The notes beneath the pieces were generated by a model. The model had not been told where the DNA came from, made no database searches, and saw only the letters and a list, made by a program, of their open reading frames with translations. A program made the translations under genes and the position numbers. Shown here piece by piece: positions 25,353 through 34,601 of a stretch of DNA of 48,422 bases. How positions within the stretch are numbered: position 1 is the stretch's first letter; each line of letters starts with the position of its first letter. Origin of the DNA: an uncultured Chromatiaceae bacterium (GTDB taxonomy: Bacteria; Pseudomonadota; Gammaproteobacteria; Tenderiales; Tenderiaceae); NCBI GenBank assembly GCA_945787785.1, contig CALZIO010000016.1:1-48422 (forward strand), written 5' to 3'.

Positions 25353-26981
25353 TTATTCCAAACCCGCTTTACGTAACCCCTCTATAACGTGCTCTACAAG
25401 TTCATCCTGTAATATAAAACAGTTTAAATAACGATATGGATCATCAGCAAAGTCAGGATGGATCGCCAACGCCTCATCCAAGGCTATGCGCGCCTCTTCA
25501 ATCCGCCCCAACTGCCCTAATACCGCAGCCCGCTCCAGCGGGCTCCATATAAGTGGAGGAATGTCGAATTTTTTAGATTCTACCAGCGCATTTTTATAAT
25601 CACACTGGCGGTAATAATTTAGAAACGGTGCGTGATAAATCCAACCAGGAAAGACATGCACTAACTCAGACTGCTCCTCCAATATGGATAAACCAGGCTC
25701 CCATTCATTTGCCATGGCGAGCATCCACCCCCCTAAGGCAAGCATTGTTGGCGGCGGGGCTAGTTTAATTAATGATTCAGCAGCATTGAGCAGAGATGTC
25801 TTGTCACGGGCAACCAATGACGTCAAACCGAGCGCCCAGTAGGCATAATCGCATTCCGGGTCCAGAGATACTGCGCGACGCGCTGAAGTAAATGCGTTTG
25901 ATAAAGCGGAGTCGCGGCTCTCATCAGTAAAGTTGTGACTATATCCATCAATTTGCAACTCTGCTAATGCAGCCCAGGCAATAGCATAGTCAGGATCGGC
26001 CTTAACAGCCTGCTCAAGAGTTTGCCGTGCATTCTGATACGCCTTATAGCTAAAAGTACGGTTGTAATGATGGAGGTGGAGCACTGCCTGGTATGCAGTA
26101 ATACTTTTAGTTCTGCGACGTGATTCCTTATATAAGGTTCGCCCAATAGCGCCCTGGTATTGATCAGCAAGCTGAGTGATGACGTTTTGTATAATATCGT
26201 CTTGCACCGCAAACAGATTATTGGCGGATAATTCACGCTCGTAGCGTTGCGCCCAGATTTGTTGAGCGGACTCTGTGTCAAACAATTGCACACTGACACG
26301 CACCATAGGCGACACGCCCCTAATTTTCCCCGTTAACAAAAAACGGGCATCTAGATCACAGCCGAGTCGCCGAATATCTAACGTTTCAACAAGCGCATCG
26401 TCAATCATCGCACCCGAAATAACACGTAGATCCTTATACTGATTTAATGCCACAATAAGTTCTTCGTTAATGCCATCAGCAAAGTAGGCTTGCTCTGAAT
26501 CTTCAGGCATAAACGAAAAAGGCAACACAACAAGACCGGGCTGTAACGATGCCGATTCGCCCGATGTACCGCATAGCTTTTGTTCGGAGGAAAGTTTCTC
26601 TATCTGAGTAAACGTCGGTACATAACGTCCTTTTGGAATTGTGATGAGCAAGCTATCTTGCACACCGGTTGTAAGATAATACTTTTCTAAGGCACGACGT
26701 AAACGACCAGCTTCAATGCGTACAATGGGATCCCCATCAGGATCAAAGTTCTCATCGCGCTTCAACACAGCCAGCGCAATGGTATAACCCTTAAGCTGTT
26801 TGTCACGCCCTGCCAAAGTCTCATTAACTACAAAACTAAGAAAATCGGATAAGCGTTTTGAATTCTGAAATTCTAGTGAGGAAATAATCCTGGCTAACTG
26901 GTCACGCACTGCCGCAGCGGCTGGCTTATCATTAGGCTGCTGATTTCTTGTTTTTACTTTCTCCCTAACACCTTCAGTCAT
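25353..26981 (-). CDS. Putative regulator: N-terminal helical module, TolB-like domain, TPR repeats
   Basis: A 542-residue cytosolic protein. Residues about 25-125 match a module I recall from many proteobacterial regulators: LSDFLSFVVNETLAGR, KGYTIALAVL-RDENFDPDGDPIVRIEAGRLRRALEKYY, IPKGRYVP. Residues about 150-285 resemble the TolB N-terminal-like domain that accompanies class III adenylate cyclases (VVLPFSFMPEDSEQAYFADGINEELIVAL). From about 300 onward there are tetratricopeptide-like helices (LEQAVKADPDYAIAWAALAEL and others). No cyclase catalytic domain is present. It probably binds DNA or a partner protein; the target is unknown. The N-terminal tail is charged and short. Confidence 0.82.
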   Translation of the reverse strand: MTEGVREKVKTRNQQPNDKPAAAAVRDQLARIISSLEFQNSKRLSDFLSFVVNETLAGRDKQLKGYTIALAVLKRDENFDPDGDPIVRIEAGRLRRALEKYYLTTGVQDSLLITIPKGRYVPTFTQIEKLSSEQKLCGTSGESASLQPGLVVLPFSFMPEDSEQAYFADGINEELIVALNQYKDLRVISGAMIDDALVETLDIRRLGCDLDARFLLTGKIRGVSPMVRVSVQLFDTESAQQIWAQRYERELSANNLFAVQDDIIQNVITQLADQYQGAIGRTLYKESRRRTKSITAYQAVLHLHHYNRTFSYKAYQNARQTLEQAVKADPDYAIAWAALAELQIDGYSHNFTDESRDSALSNAFTSARRAVSLDPECDYAYWALGLTSLVARDKTSLLNAAESLIKLAPPPTMLALGGWMLAMANEWEPGLSILEEQSELVHVFPGWIYHAPFLNYYRQCDYKNALVESKKFDIPPLIWSPLERAAVLGQLGRIEEARIALDEALAIHPDFADDPYRYLNCFILQDELVEHVIEGLRKAGLE

Positions 26982-27163
26982 TATCTAATTCCTCGCTCTG
27001 GTGGCGATTTATGCGATTTCGCATGGCACCTTCATTGCAGACATTAATACTTACAAACAGTATTCATTTGTTACTGTAATTTACGGTGTATTACTTACAC
27101 CCCCGCCCACTTATTACTACCTTATATCAATGTGAAGCTGAGCGACAATTAGTAAATAATAAA

Positions 27164-27442
27164 ATGCTAAACGATATCCACACAGTTATTATGCGCTTTC
27201 CCGAAAATTGGGAGCATATACGTCGGCTCGCCGAAGAAGATACTTCTTTTTTATGCCTGTGTAGTGATCATGCACTTGCTATCGGGACGTTACAATATTG
27301 GAAGAATTCTAAATTGCCGACTCATGAAGAACGGGTAAAGGAATATGAATCTCTAGTTTCTGCGCTTGAAGAAGAAATTAGAGTGTTCCTGTCAGGTGAA
27401 TTCCGAACAAATATTAATGAAAGCGTGAAAGATGTTGGATGA
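27164..27442 (+). CDS. Small conserved helical protein, unknown function
   Basis: About 92 residues. The pattern FPENWEHIRRLAEEDTSFLCLCSDHALAIGTLQYW followed by EYESLVSALEEEI resembles a family of small proteobacterial proteins in which a Cys/Asp-containing helix is followed by a leucine-rich helix. It has no signal peptide or membrane helix. An in-frame GTG at 27086 would add 26 residues of low quality, so the internal ATG is preferred; the ribosome site is weak for both. It stands alone between divergent and convergent neighbours. Confidence 0.6.
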   Translation: MLNDIHTVIMRFPENWEHIRRLAEEDTSFLCLCSDHALAIGTLQYWKNSKLPTHEERVKEYESLVSALEEEIRVFLSGEFRTNINESVKDVG

Positions 27443-27593
27443 CCAATTACTGCACCACAAAAACGATAACCCGTAATACAAAAATCAGTGAAAGTAATAG
27501 TAATATCCCAGACTTATTTATCTTTTCTTGAAATGCGCATGGCGTACAAGGATTCCGTGCAACCCGATCAAAAAATAACCTGAACAGTATTAA

Positions 27594-28895
27594 TCAAAAA
27601 AACGTATAACCAACACTCAGAGCCAAAATATCGTACTCAGAATGATTGGTTAGTTTGGTTGTTTCTATGTCGCGCTCAAAATGGACTACCCCAAACGAGG
27701 CATCCCAGTGTGGGTCAAATTGGTAGGTAAACCCCACGCCACCATCTATCTGCTTGTCAGTTGAAGTTGAGATGCCTTCAACATCAAGAAAAATTGACCA
27801 CTTGCGGGTGAAGTTATATTCAATCAATGTATGTATTAATGGCAACCAGATTTTGTCATCAACGGACGCATAAATTTCAGGCCCTTCTACGGTTGCTAAT
27901 TCCAATACCGTTCGCGAATAAGCTAATGCGGGTCCCAGCTGAATACCAAGCTTGCCGTCATTATAAACTTCATAATCATATGACATGGTAAATTCATACA
28001 TGCGATAGGCCGAGCGCATTCTTGTATTGGCAGGGAAGGTCTCACCGGCAAAATTAGTAGGCTGGGTAAATTCACCAAAATCACGTGCCTCATAGGGCGC
28101 CAATGAAAAGGCAACGGTATTTTTATCATTGATAAACCATTCAAACATCGGCACTGCGGTGGTGTGTGGATCGGTGGTTCTTTCAAAGTTATACAAGTCG
28201 AAAGTGTCACCACCAACTGTAGGCGCGGTAAATTCGTTCTTTTTCATATAGGCTGGGCCAAAGCCCAGCGAGTAACGAAATTTAGGATCTTTATTAGTGA
28301 CAGGACTCAATGGTCTGGATTTAGATTTGCCTTCGTTTAACGTCAATGTTAAACCCACGCCATCACTCATCACCATCGGCGCTATTGTGATATTGGATTG
28401 AAAAGGTGTGACCCAATATAAGTTACTGAAATAAGCAACACTGGCCCCGGCAATAACATCATCCAGATGATGAGCTTCAGCATCGACACGGCTATAGGCG
28501 GTTATAACCGCTGCCGTATACGCCGGTATCCCCCACTTGGGCCCATAACGTGTATTTAAAAACGTGGCACCGATAAACGCGCCATTGGTATGCCCGGAGG
28601 GAAAAGAGGTTTTAGAGTCTGAGGCATTGGGCCGGGTTTTTCGATAGACAAATTTAGCAACGGTGGCAATACCTGCCGCCGTTCCCAAGTGTTTATAAAA
28701 TTGAATGCGGCCAGCTTTATCGTGTTGAGCAAAAGTAGCTCCCCATGCTGCCAATGGCAATGCAAACTGCATGGTATCGCCAAATTTTTCCAGTTCTTCA
28801 TCACCCGCATTTACGTTAGCAGATAATACGGTCAATAAGATTGCTGCTGGGAGGTAACGCTTGAAAGTAAGTTGATAATTGCTTTTTGATTTCAC
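27594..28895 (-). CDS. PAP2-family phosphatase fused to a C-terminal outer-membrane-like beta-barrel
   Basis: A 433-residue protein with a signal peptide ending near NVNA. The PAP2/type 2 phosphatidic-acid phosphatase site is complete in residues 81-150: Lys81 to Arg88-Pro89, PSGH at 99-102, and SRVDAEAHHLDD with His142 and Asp146. From about 170 to the end the sequence becomes alternating beta strands, with the C-terminal SVGYTFF of an outer-membrane barrel. The phosphatase domain should hydrolyse a lipid or sugar-lipid phosphate such as lipid A or undecaprenyl pyrophosphate, but which one is unknown. The PAP2 half is short of the usual six helices, so it may be exposed in the periplasm. The start is a GTG. 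Confidence 0.85.
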   Translation of the reverse strand: MKSKSNYQLTFKRYLPAAILLTVLSANVNAGDEELEKFGDTMQFALPLAAWGATFAQHDKAGRIQFYKHLGTAAGIATVAKFVYRKTRPNASDSKTSFPSGHTNGAFIGATFLNTRYGPKWGIPAYTAAVITAYSRVDAEAHHLDDVIAGASVAYFSNLYWVTPFQSNITIAPMVMSDGVGLTLTLNEGKSKSRPLSPVTNKDPKFRYSLGFGPAYMKKNEFTAPTVGGDTFDLYNFERTTDPHTTAVPMFEWFINDKNTVAFSLAPYEARDFGEFTQPTNFAGETFPANTRMRSAYRMYEFTMSYDYEVYNDGKLGIQLGPALAYSRTVLELATVEGPEIYASVDDKIWLPLIHTLIEYNFTRKWSIFLDVEGISTSTDKQIDGGVGFTYQFDPHWDASFGVVHFERDIETTKLTNHSEYDILALSVGYTFF

Positions 28896-29032
28896 CGCGC
28901 CAACTCGTATTTATCAATCAATAGATTGTGGGACATACCAGAAAACATACTTGCGTTATTCGCCTCATCTGTGCGGTTAATTCGTAGTCAGCCGCCAAAA
29001 CCAACTGTAGTCTACAAATACAGAATCCGAAG

Positions 29033-30943
29033 CTAATGCCCACCATGATAGAACTGCTGGAAAAACTCCGCTGCCGCCAACTGTGCGTTTTTATTGAGTG
29101 TACCATTCCGACTTTCTTGATCCTTTGCCTGATAGGTAAACTTCCCGCCCATCATGGTTGCCACCACTTTTACATTGGTGACTTCATGTGGCTTCACGTT
29201 AAACAGGTTCTTGTCGAGGATGACCAGGTCGGCGTACTTCCCTACTTCGATGCTGCCGATCTTATCTTCCATGCGGATTTGCCAGGCTGGGAAGATAGTC
29301 ACACCCTTGATCGCCTGCTCCAGCGTAATACCCTTGCGACCTTCCGGGAACACCTCAGAATCCGGATTGCTCGGGTCCTGGATAGTCATGGCTGTTTGTA
29401 TTTGGAAAAGTGGACCGATGTGCTCAATGGGCGCACTGGGGATGTCCGCAGACAGGCTGACCTTGTTACCATTGGCAAACACCTTGGGGTACATGGTGAG
29501 TTGTTGTTGTACACGCGCTTCGCCAAGAAGCTGCAGGGCTAATGGTTTTTGTCCACTCCAGTCCGTTGAAAAATTGGGCTGGACGTTGACAGTAATATCC
29601 ATTTCCAGGATCCGTTGCAGATCATCGGGATGCGTCCAGAACAGATGGGAGAGCATATTGCGCGCCTCGGTGTTGCCTGCCTGAATTGAAGCCTCAATGG
29701 CATCCACCATATTGCGAACTGTCTGGCTGCCGTCTACATGGGTATTCACATCAAGCCCCTTGGCATTGGCCGCCAATACAACCTGCTTCATTAGATCACC
29801 ATCTACGCTGGCTGCGCCATAAGCGGTAGGTGAAGGCTTTTGGCTTTCTTCCTGAACTTCACCTGATAGATAGGGTTCAAGTTGCAACGAGGTCTTGCTT
29901 GACCAGTTGCCCTCCGGATGGATCTTGATCCCCTTGATGCCCAACATGTCAGAGTTATATCGATCAGCCAGCCTGACAGCCGCCTCGGCAAATTCATCCG
30001 GGTCTGCGGATGGATTTTTATATATCGGCTGTACAAAACTACGGAGTTTTAGTTCGCCCTTATTCTCCAATTCTGACATATAGGCCATCACGAATATGTA
30101 GTCTTCAAACGCAGCCATGCCGGAATTGAGAGCCGGGGTTACCAAGCCGGGGTTCAGATAGGCTGTAATACCTGCCTCCGCTGCTGCTTGATGCAGAAAC
30201 TGCTGGCTTTCAGGGATGATTGTCTCCGGATCCCAGGCACCGGTCTTGATGAATGCCGGCAGCCAGGCGAATTCATGGGCGGTGCCGGTTGGGTTGCCGT
30301 TATCATCACGGCGCCAGTACGTCACACCCGGCAAAGCATCAGGTGTATCCTTGGTGATCTCGCCGACCTCAAGCGCCCTGGTGTTAAGCCAGGCATCATG
30401 AATGGTGAATTCCAACAGAATGGCCGGGCGGTCTGAGATAATGGCATCCAGCTCCGCTGCTGTCGGATAGCCACCGTAGATATCCGGGTTCCAGCCAATG
30501 CCGCGAATGACCTGTTCATCCGGATGTGCCTCAACGTATTGTTTAATAAGCGCCAGGTATTCCTGTTTGTTTTTGGCGTCATAGAGATCGACACCGTAGT
30601 TCATCCATTGAGATGCAATGAGGTGATCGTGGCCGCTGACGAATCCAGGTAACAGCATCTTGCCGTCGAGATCGATCACTTGGGTGGCATCGTTCATGAG
30701 TCCTTGCGCAACCTTGTCACTACCAACAAAAATTACCTCGGCGCCGGAGACAGCCACTGCTTCAGCCCAGGGCTGATGTTCATTAACGGTATACACTTTA
30801 CCATTGGTAAACAGGAAGTCTGCAGCCCTGCCGGATGAGGCAGGACTCAGGCTTGCCATTGAGGATGTTTGATTCTGATTGGAGCAGCCAGCCGCAATGA
30901 GAATAAAAAAGGAAACCAAGCTAAAGACTATGGCTGATCGCAT
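29033..30943 (-). CDS. Lipoprotein amidohydrolase (Amidohydro_3 / YtcJ-like)
   Basis: A 636-residue protein. The lipobox IAAGC (Cys20) anchors it to a membrane facing the periplasm. The TIM-barrel amidohydrolase follows: NGKVYTVNEHQPWAEAVAV, LPGFVSGHDHL (metal residues His105 and His107), GIKIHPEGN, NTHVDGSQTVR, MLSHLFWTHPDD, LSADIPSAPI and the C-terminal IGSIEVGKYADLVILDKNLF. This family hydrolyses amides or cyclic ureas; the substrate is not predictable here. CAGGAGTT lies eight bases before the ATG, so the start is firm. It is separated from the PAP2 gene by about 140 bases in the same direction. Confidence 0.9.
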   Translation of the reverse strand: MRSAIVFSLVSFFILIAAGCSNQNQTSSMASLSPASSGRAADFLFTNGKVYTVNEHQPWAEAVAVSGAEVIFVGSDKVAQGLMNDATQVIDLDGKMLLPGFVSGHDHLIASQWMNYGVDLYDAKNKQEYLALIKQYVEAHPDEQVIRGIGWNPDIYGGYPTAAELDAIISDRPAILLEFTIHDAWLNTRALEVGEITKDTPDALPGVTYWRRDDNGNPTGTAHEFAWLPAFIKTGAWDPETIIPESQQFLHQAAAEAGITAYLNPGLVTPALNSGMAAFEDYIFVMAYMSELENKGELKLRSFVQPIYKNPSADPDEFAEAAVRLADRYNSDMLGIKGIKIHPEGNWSSKTSLQLEPYLSGEVQEESQKPSPTAYGAASVDGDLMKQVVLAANAKGLDVNTHVDGSQTVRNMVDAIEASIQAGNTEARNMLSHLFWTHPDDLQRILEMDITVNVQPNFSTDWSGQKPLALQLLGEARVQQQLTMYPKVFANGNKVSLSADIPSAPIEHIGPLFQIQTAMTIQDPSNPDSEVFPEGRKGITLEQAIKGVTIFPAWQIRMEDKIGSIEVGKYADLVILDKNLFNVKPHEVTNVKVVATMMGGKFTYQAKDQESRNGTLNKNAQLAAAEFFQQFYHGGH

Positions 30944-31214
30944 TTAATTAACTCCTGTAATGTAAAGGCACTTTATCATCATACCCAACCAAACTATGTG
31001 CTGTAACAAAACCGTGATCACTTACAACGCGCGAATCATTTTGGAAAAATGTTATTAGCTTTGAGCAATATTATTTCAGCTTAGTTATTTAGAATATTTT
31101 CTTCAACACCTCCTTCTTGTGGAAATCAATACAGAACAGCCCGCCCCCCCTAAATTAAAGACAACGTCTAAGGAAAATCGCCATCGGAAAGCGGCGTTTA
31201 AGTGCGCACTGAAT

Positions 31215-31337
31215 TAGGGAACCTCCGAACAAGTCATTCTGGCGCATGCCAGAATCCAGTGACCTCCTGTAAACACTGGACTCCAGCCCCTGTGCCCCTT
31301 GGGTATACGCCAGAATGACTTGTTCAGAACTTCCTTA
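31215..31337. mobile_element. MITE family 1, copy B (reverse orientation)
   Basis: A 123-base TA-flanked element with the same terminal repeats as copy A (AGGGAACCTCCGAACAAGT at the left, ending CAGAACTTCCT at the right) and the same internal CCAGAAT palindromes, in opposite orientation. It lies between the promoter side of the amidohydrolase gene and the effector-like gene. Confidence 0.82.
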
Positions 31338-31372
31338 GGTGTTTTGTTTTCACCGCATAAAGTTTTTGCACT

Positions 31373-31406
31373 AAACCCCATGGGGTTTCTATTGGGGGCA
31401 CCCCCA
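31373..31406. repeat. Two adjacent short palindromes
   Basis: AAACCCCATGGGGTTT (31373-31388) is a perfect 16-base palindrome. Four bases later TGGGGGCACCCCCA (31393-31406) is a second perfect one. Both lie in the noncoding region before the effector-like gene. They could be an operator or a terminator-like structure, but there is no T-run. Confidence 0.6.
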
Positions 31407-31566
31407 CATATTAAAAACTTGCTATATCACTAATATAGATTTAATGGGTAACGCCAACCCGGGCTTTTGATCTATTAGCAAATGCACCCTACAATGAGAA
31501 ATAAACCATCATGTTGATCTACATTATCTGAACCCTGAACGTAATTCTGGATATGGACTTATCACG

Positions 31567-33117
31567 ATGAGAGTACATACTGACAAATCAGCCGACAAGC
31601 AGAATCAAGCTTATGAGAATGGTTATTTAAAACAACAGAACAACTGTGATGTAGATAATCAGTTTGTTGATAAAAATACCACCCAGAAGAAACTGCAAGA
31701 GATAGCTGACCACAGCCAACAGGCAAAACAATCTTGTGGATTACAGCTCGTTGCGAACAGTGGGCCACAAGCCAGAAAGGTTAGTCATTTTCAGAAAATG
31801 GCGAATAGTCATTCTCCGGCAATAACTCAATCAAGCATGCTTATTTATAATGACAAACGCCCGGAAAATGAGGCGGACGTGATGGACAAGCCAGCACTGC
31901 AATTAACCAATGGAAATCGTGAAGGTATACGCACTCAAAGAAAATCACCAGCGGCGTTCAATACCAGTGATAAAACCAAAAGCAAAATCACCCAGGGTAA
32001 ATTCGTAGGTGAGTTATTCAATAAGGACACTGACACAATATATAAGGCATTAGCGAAAAGCTATAGCGGTGTAAAAGTATCCCATAAATGGGAAATTGGC
32101 CGGCTAAAAGAGCAAAACAAAAACTATGCAAGCATTGCTGAGATCGCAGATGAATTAGGAGTAACCCTTAAAGGTTCATTAGAAACCGAGAAACCAAAAG
32201 AAAAGCATCCACCTAAAATAGAAACAGAAAAACCTAAAACTCTGGTAATACCTGCCATACCGGAACTGAATATAGACAAGTCTCAAACAATTACCGTGGA
32301 GGAAATACCCGAAGAAGTGGTCCTGGGTAAACAAACCAAATTTGATGCTGTCAGACTTGGCGAGTTGATTCACGCAATTTTTGAAGCAAATAAAAAACCG
32401 AAAAAAGAACATTTCCTCAAGGCATTGATTAGTGAATACGCCCCAAGTCACATTATTGATATCGTTGAGTCAACGGAATTTGTTTATTGTTTCCAGGAAT
32501 CGGTCAGGGCTCAGATCAAAGACTCAAAGTTTTTGAAGAAAACAATAATAAAAGATGTGACCGATGAAGAAACAGATACATCCAAATATAAAATGAATGA
32601 CATATCGAAGTGGACGTTGAGACACTATAGCGATAAAGGTGACAACACAAAACCACCCCCATTCAAAGAAATAAAATCAGCACTCGCATTAGGACTGCTG
32701 CCGCCTCCCAAAAACAAAGAAAAAGCATCTGATAAAAAAGAGAAAAAAGAGAAAAAAAGCGGCCATACGGGGGATATTGATTGGAGCAAGTATGGAAACG
32801 TTGGCAATACTTTTTATCTTCTCTATATTGATGGCGAAGTTGTACAAAAACAGAAATTTCTGGCCAATGCCAAATGGTATGCAGAATTTCCTCTAGCAAG
32901 CATACCGAGTCTCTGGGTATCCAGTGATTGGCTCGATGAAGCCGCTATAAAAGGTGAGGCGCTTAGAGGTTCAGGGCGAGCGATTCAAAAGCCATTGCTT
33001 AAGATCGGCGGAAAATGGGGTGGGAAATTTTTCAGAAGTAGCCTGGAATCACAGTTCAATAACTTTGAGGTTAAAATACCCGGGAAGCTTGTCGTATCAA
33101 AATGGTATAAAGCATAA
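31567..33117 (+). CDS. Orphan effector-like protein with eCIS/DUF4157-type N-terminal leader
   Basis: A 516-residue Lys-rich protein with no signal peptide. Residues 32-88 contain QFVDK-TQKKLQEIADHS followed by three related units (42-55 KLQEIADHSQQAKQ, 59-71 LQLVANSGPQARK, 75-88 FQKMANSHSPAITQ). This matches the FVDNR-Q-KLQ-MANNSPQ leader I recall in front of DUF4157 and other proteins linked to extracellular contractile injection systems, but the HExxH metalloprotease is absent here. A low-complexity Lys/Glu/Pro linker (210-230) and another Lys-rich run (about 390-400) separate a middle domain from a compact C-terminal domain (about 410-516) that I do not recognise. A secreted toxin or cargo is inferred. 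No injection-system gene is present in the window. Confidence 0.7.
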   Translation: MRVHTDKSADKQNQAYENGYLKQQNNCDVDNQFVDKNTTQKKLQEIADHSQQAKQSCGLQLVANSGPQARKVSHFQKMANSHSPAITQSSMLIYNDKRPENEADVMDKPALQLTNGNREGIRTQRKSPAAFNTSDKTKSKITQGKFVGELFNKDTDTIYKALAKSYSGVKVSHKWEIGRLKEQNKNYASIAEIADELGVTLKGSLETEKPKEKHPPKIETEKPKTLVIPAIPELNIDKSQTITVEEIPEEVVLGKQTKFDAVRLGELIHAIFEANKKPKKEHFLKALISEYAPSHIIDIVESTEFVYCFQESVRAQIKDSKFLKKTIIKDVTDEETDTSKYKMNDISKWTLRHYSDKGDNTKPPPFKEIKSALALGLLPPPKNKEKASDKKEKKEKKSGHTGDIDWSKYGNVGNTFYLLYIDGEVVQKQKFLANAKWYAEFPLASIPSLWVSSDWLDEAAIKGEALRGSGRAIQKPLLKIGGKWGGKFFRSSLESQFNNFEVKIPGKLVVSKWYKA

Positions 33118-33188
33118 ATTATTATAGTGAGCGCTCGTCAATATAATTTGTAGTACTTCAGACTATTCATGGGTAGAACCATTAGGCA

Positions 33189-33216
33189 GTGTGTGCACAA
33201 ACCACAGTGCACACAC
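33189..33216. terminator. Hairpin between convergent genes
   Basis: A perfect 10-bp stem, GTGTGTGCAC/GTGCACACAC, with an 8-base loop, lies between the stops of the effector-like gene and the convergent membrane-protein gene. It has no T-run, so a terminator role is only possible. Confidence 0.5.
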
Positions 33217-33242
33217 CGTCGAACTAGCGGCACATTCTGAGC

Positions 33243-33890
33243 CTATTTCTTCTCTTCCAGTTTAGGTGTGACAGGCTTTTTCACCTTATCGCCCTGCTTG
33301 CTCGGAGCGCTATTAATATCCACACCGATTTCTGCTTCGTTGGTAACACCATCTTTGTCCGTATGCTTGATTCTGCCTGTAACGCGACTAATCGAGCACC
33401 CGGATGCAAACAATAGCACTCCGACTGCAACAATCGCTAAAAACCCTAGTCCCGGACGTATTTCGTGAAAATAGATCGGAACGGTCAAACCTTCTTTGGT
33501 CCTAACCTCAACAACGGCCGTGTCGGGTGTTGTGCCATCAGGACCATAACCCGGCATAAATCGTACTTTTACACCAGTGGGATGAAACACAGCATCACCG
33601 TCAACATCAAACTCCAACGTTTCACTGCGACTACAAGGGCAAAATGGTGGAAACAATAAGCGCAACTGAGCTAGCAGGGCTTGCAGGGCAAGCACTGAAA
33701 TACGCGTTCCTGCACCAAAATCTGATATAGCGCAGACTGAATTAACCACATCATTAGATTCCCCTTCAATCAGCCGCGCCACATAAGTTTCACTTCCGAT
33801 ACTATAAGATAGGGTTGCCAGTTGCTGGTGTGGGTTTGGCGCCTCTGGGCGAAATAATGGCGCAAAACGGGTTAAAGATTGGTCAGACAT
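33243..33890 (-). CDS. Unknown protein with one C-terminal-half membrane helix
   Basis: A 215-residue protein. The first 140 residues have no signal peptide and contain a Cys-Pro rich patch (PPFCPCSRSE) and beta-rich stretches (LEFDVDGDAVFHPTGVKVRFMPG). One membrane helix is at about 147-166 (GFLAIVAVGVLLFASG), followed by a charged, Lys-rich tail of about 50 residues. The CSI after the helix looks like a lipobox but is far from the N terminus. AAGGAGAT lies nine bases before the chosen ATG. I do not recognise the family. It is convergent with the effector-like gene, so a partner or immunity role is possible but unproven. Confidence 0.65.
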   Translation of the reverse strand: MSDQSLTRFAPLFRPEAPNPHQQLATLSYSIGSETYVARLIEGESNDVVNSVCAISDFGAGTRISVLALQALLAQLRLLFPPFCPCSRSETLEFDVDGDAVFHPTGVKVRFMPGYGPDGTTPDTAVVEVRTKEGLTVPIYFHEIRPGLGFLAIVAVGVLLFASGCSISRVTGRIKHTDKDGVTNEAEIGVDINSAPSKQGDKVKKPVTPKLEEKK

Positions 33891-34601
33891 AGCTTGGATC
33901 TCCTTAAAACTATAATTGCAACTCAAAGCCTTTGCGAGTGGAAGACATCACACCCGCAAAGGTGCTCTTGTAAAGAACGTGGAATATTTACTTGCTAATG
34001 ATGTAAGTTACTAACACCTCGTCCTTGTAGTTATATACGCAGCAACAAGGGAAGCGGTTCAGGGAAATCCGTTTTTTTCATATCGAGACTGAGCAAGGTA
34101 AGCCGGGGAAATCTATAGCGCCCACGCGAAAGGTGTAACCGTTAGTGTGATATTGATGACTGAAAGAGAGCAGTGGATCGTCAGCACTCATTCGGGCGAT
34201 TGGTACTTAGGTCTCAGATTTGCCAGTAGCTGCCTATCAGACCATAAGCTACGAAAGGCTGCTCCATATTGTTTATCGCCGTTCGCGCAAGGAGGACTGG
34301 CGGTAAATTATCAACCCTAAAAAGACCTTCGCCGATCAGCAGCGTACTTACTGTACTGTTATACTATTACCGAATCTAAAAGTTAAGATTGGGGTTGGTG
34401 TTCAAAGTCTCGATTCCTGACCCTCATGGAAATTTCTCCAAAACAGACACCCGGAAGGATAAATACGAAATATTTAGACTATACACCGAAAAAATCGGAT
34501 TGTTCTCCGGTCGTTATGTATGAGAGCAAGTGCTATTATTAGGATTGGGGATTTTAAATTAATATTAGGTCATTAAGCGTTCAAACCAAACTGAGGTTTA
34601 A
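33891..34601. other. Long noncoding stretch before the methyltransferase gene
   Basis: About 710 bases with only tiny unconvincing frames. An inverted pair CCTTTGCG/CGCAAAGG (33929-33962) sits near the left end. No RNA fold, repeat copy or transposase remnant was recognised. Confidence 0.4.

Noticed and set aside
25353-26981. Adenylate cyclase
   Set aside because: The TolB-like and TPR parts occur with cyclases, but no cyclase catalytic domain is present.
31567-33117. Effector as a DUF4157 metalloprotease
   Set aside because: The leader matches but the HExxH protease motif is absent.
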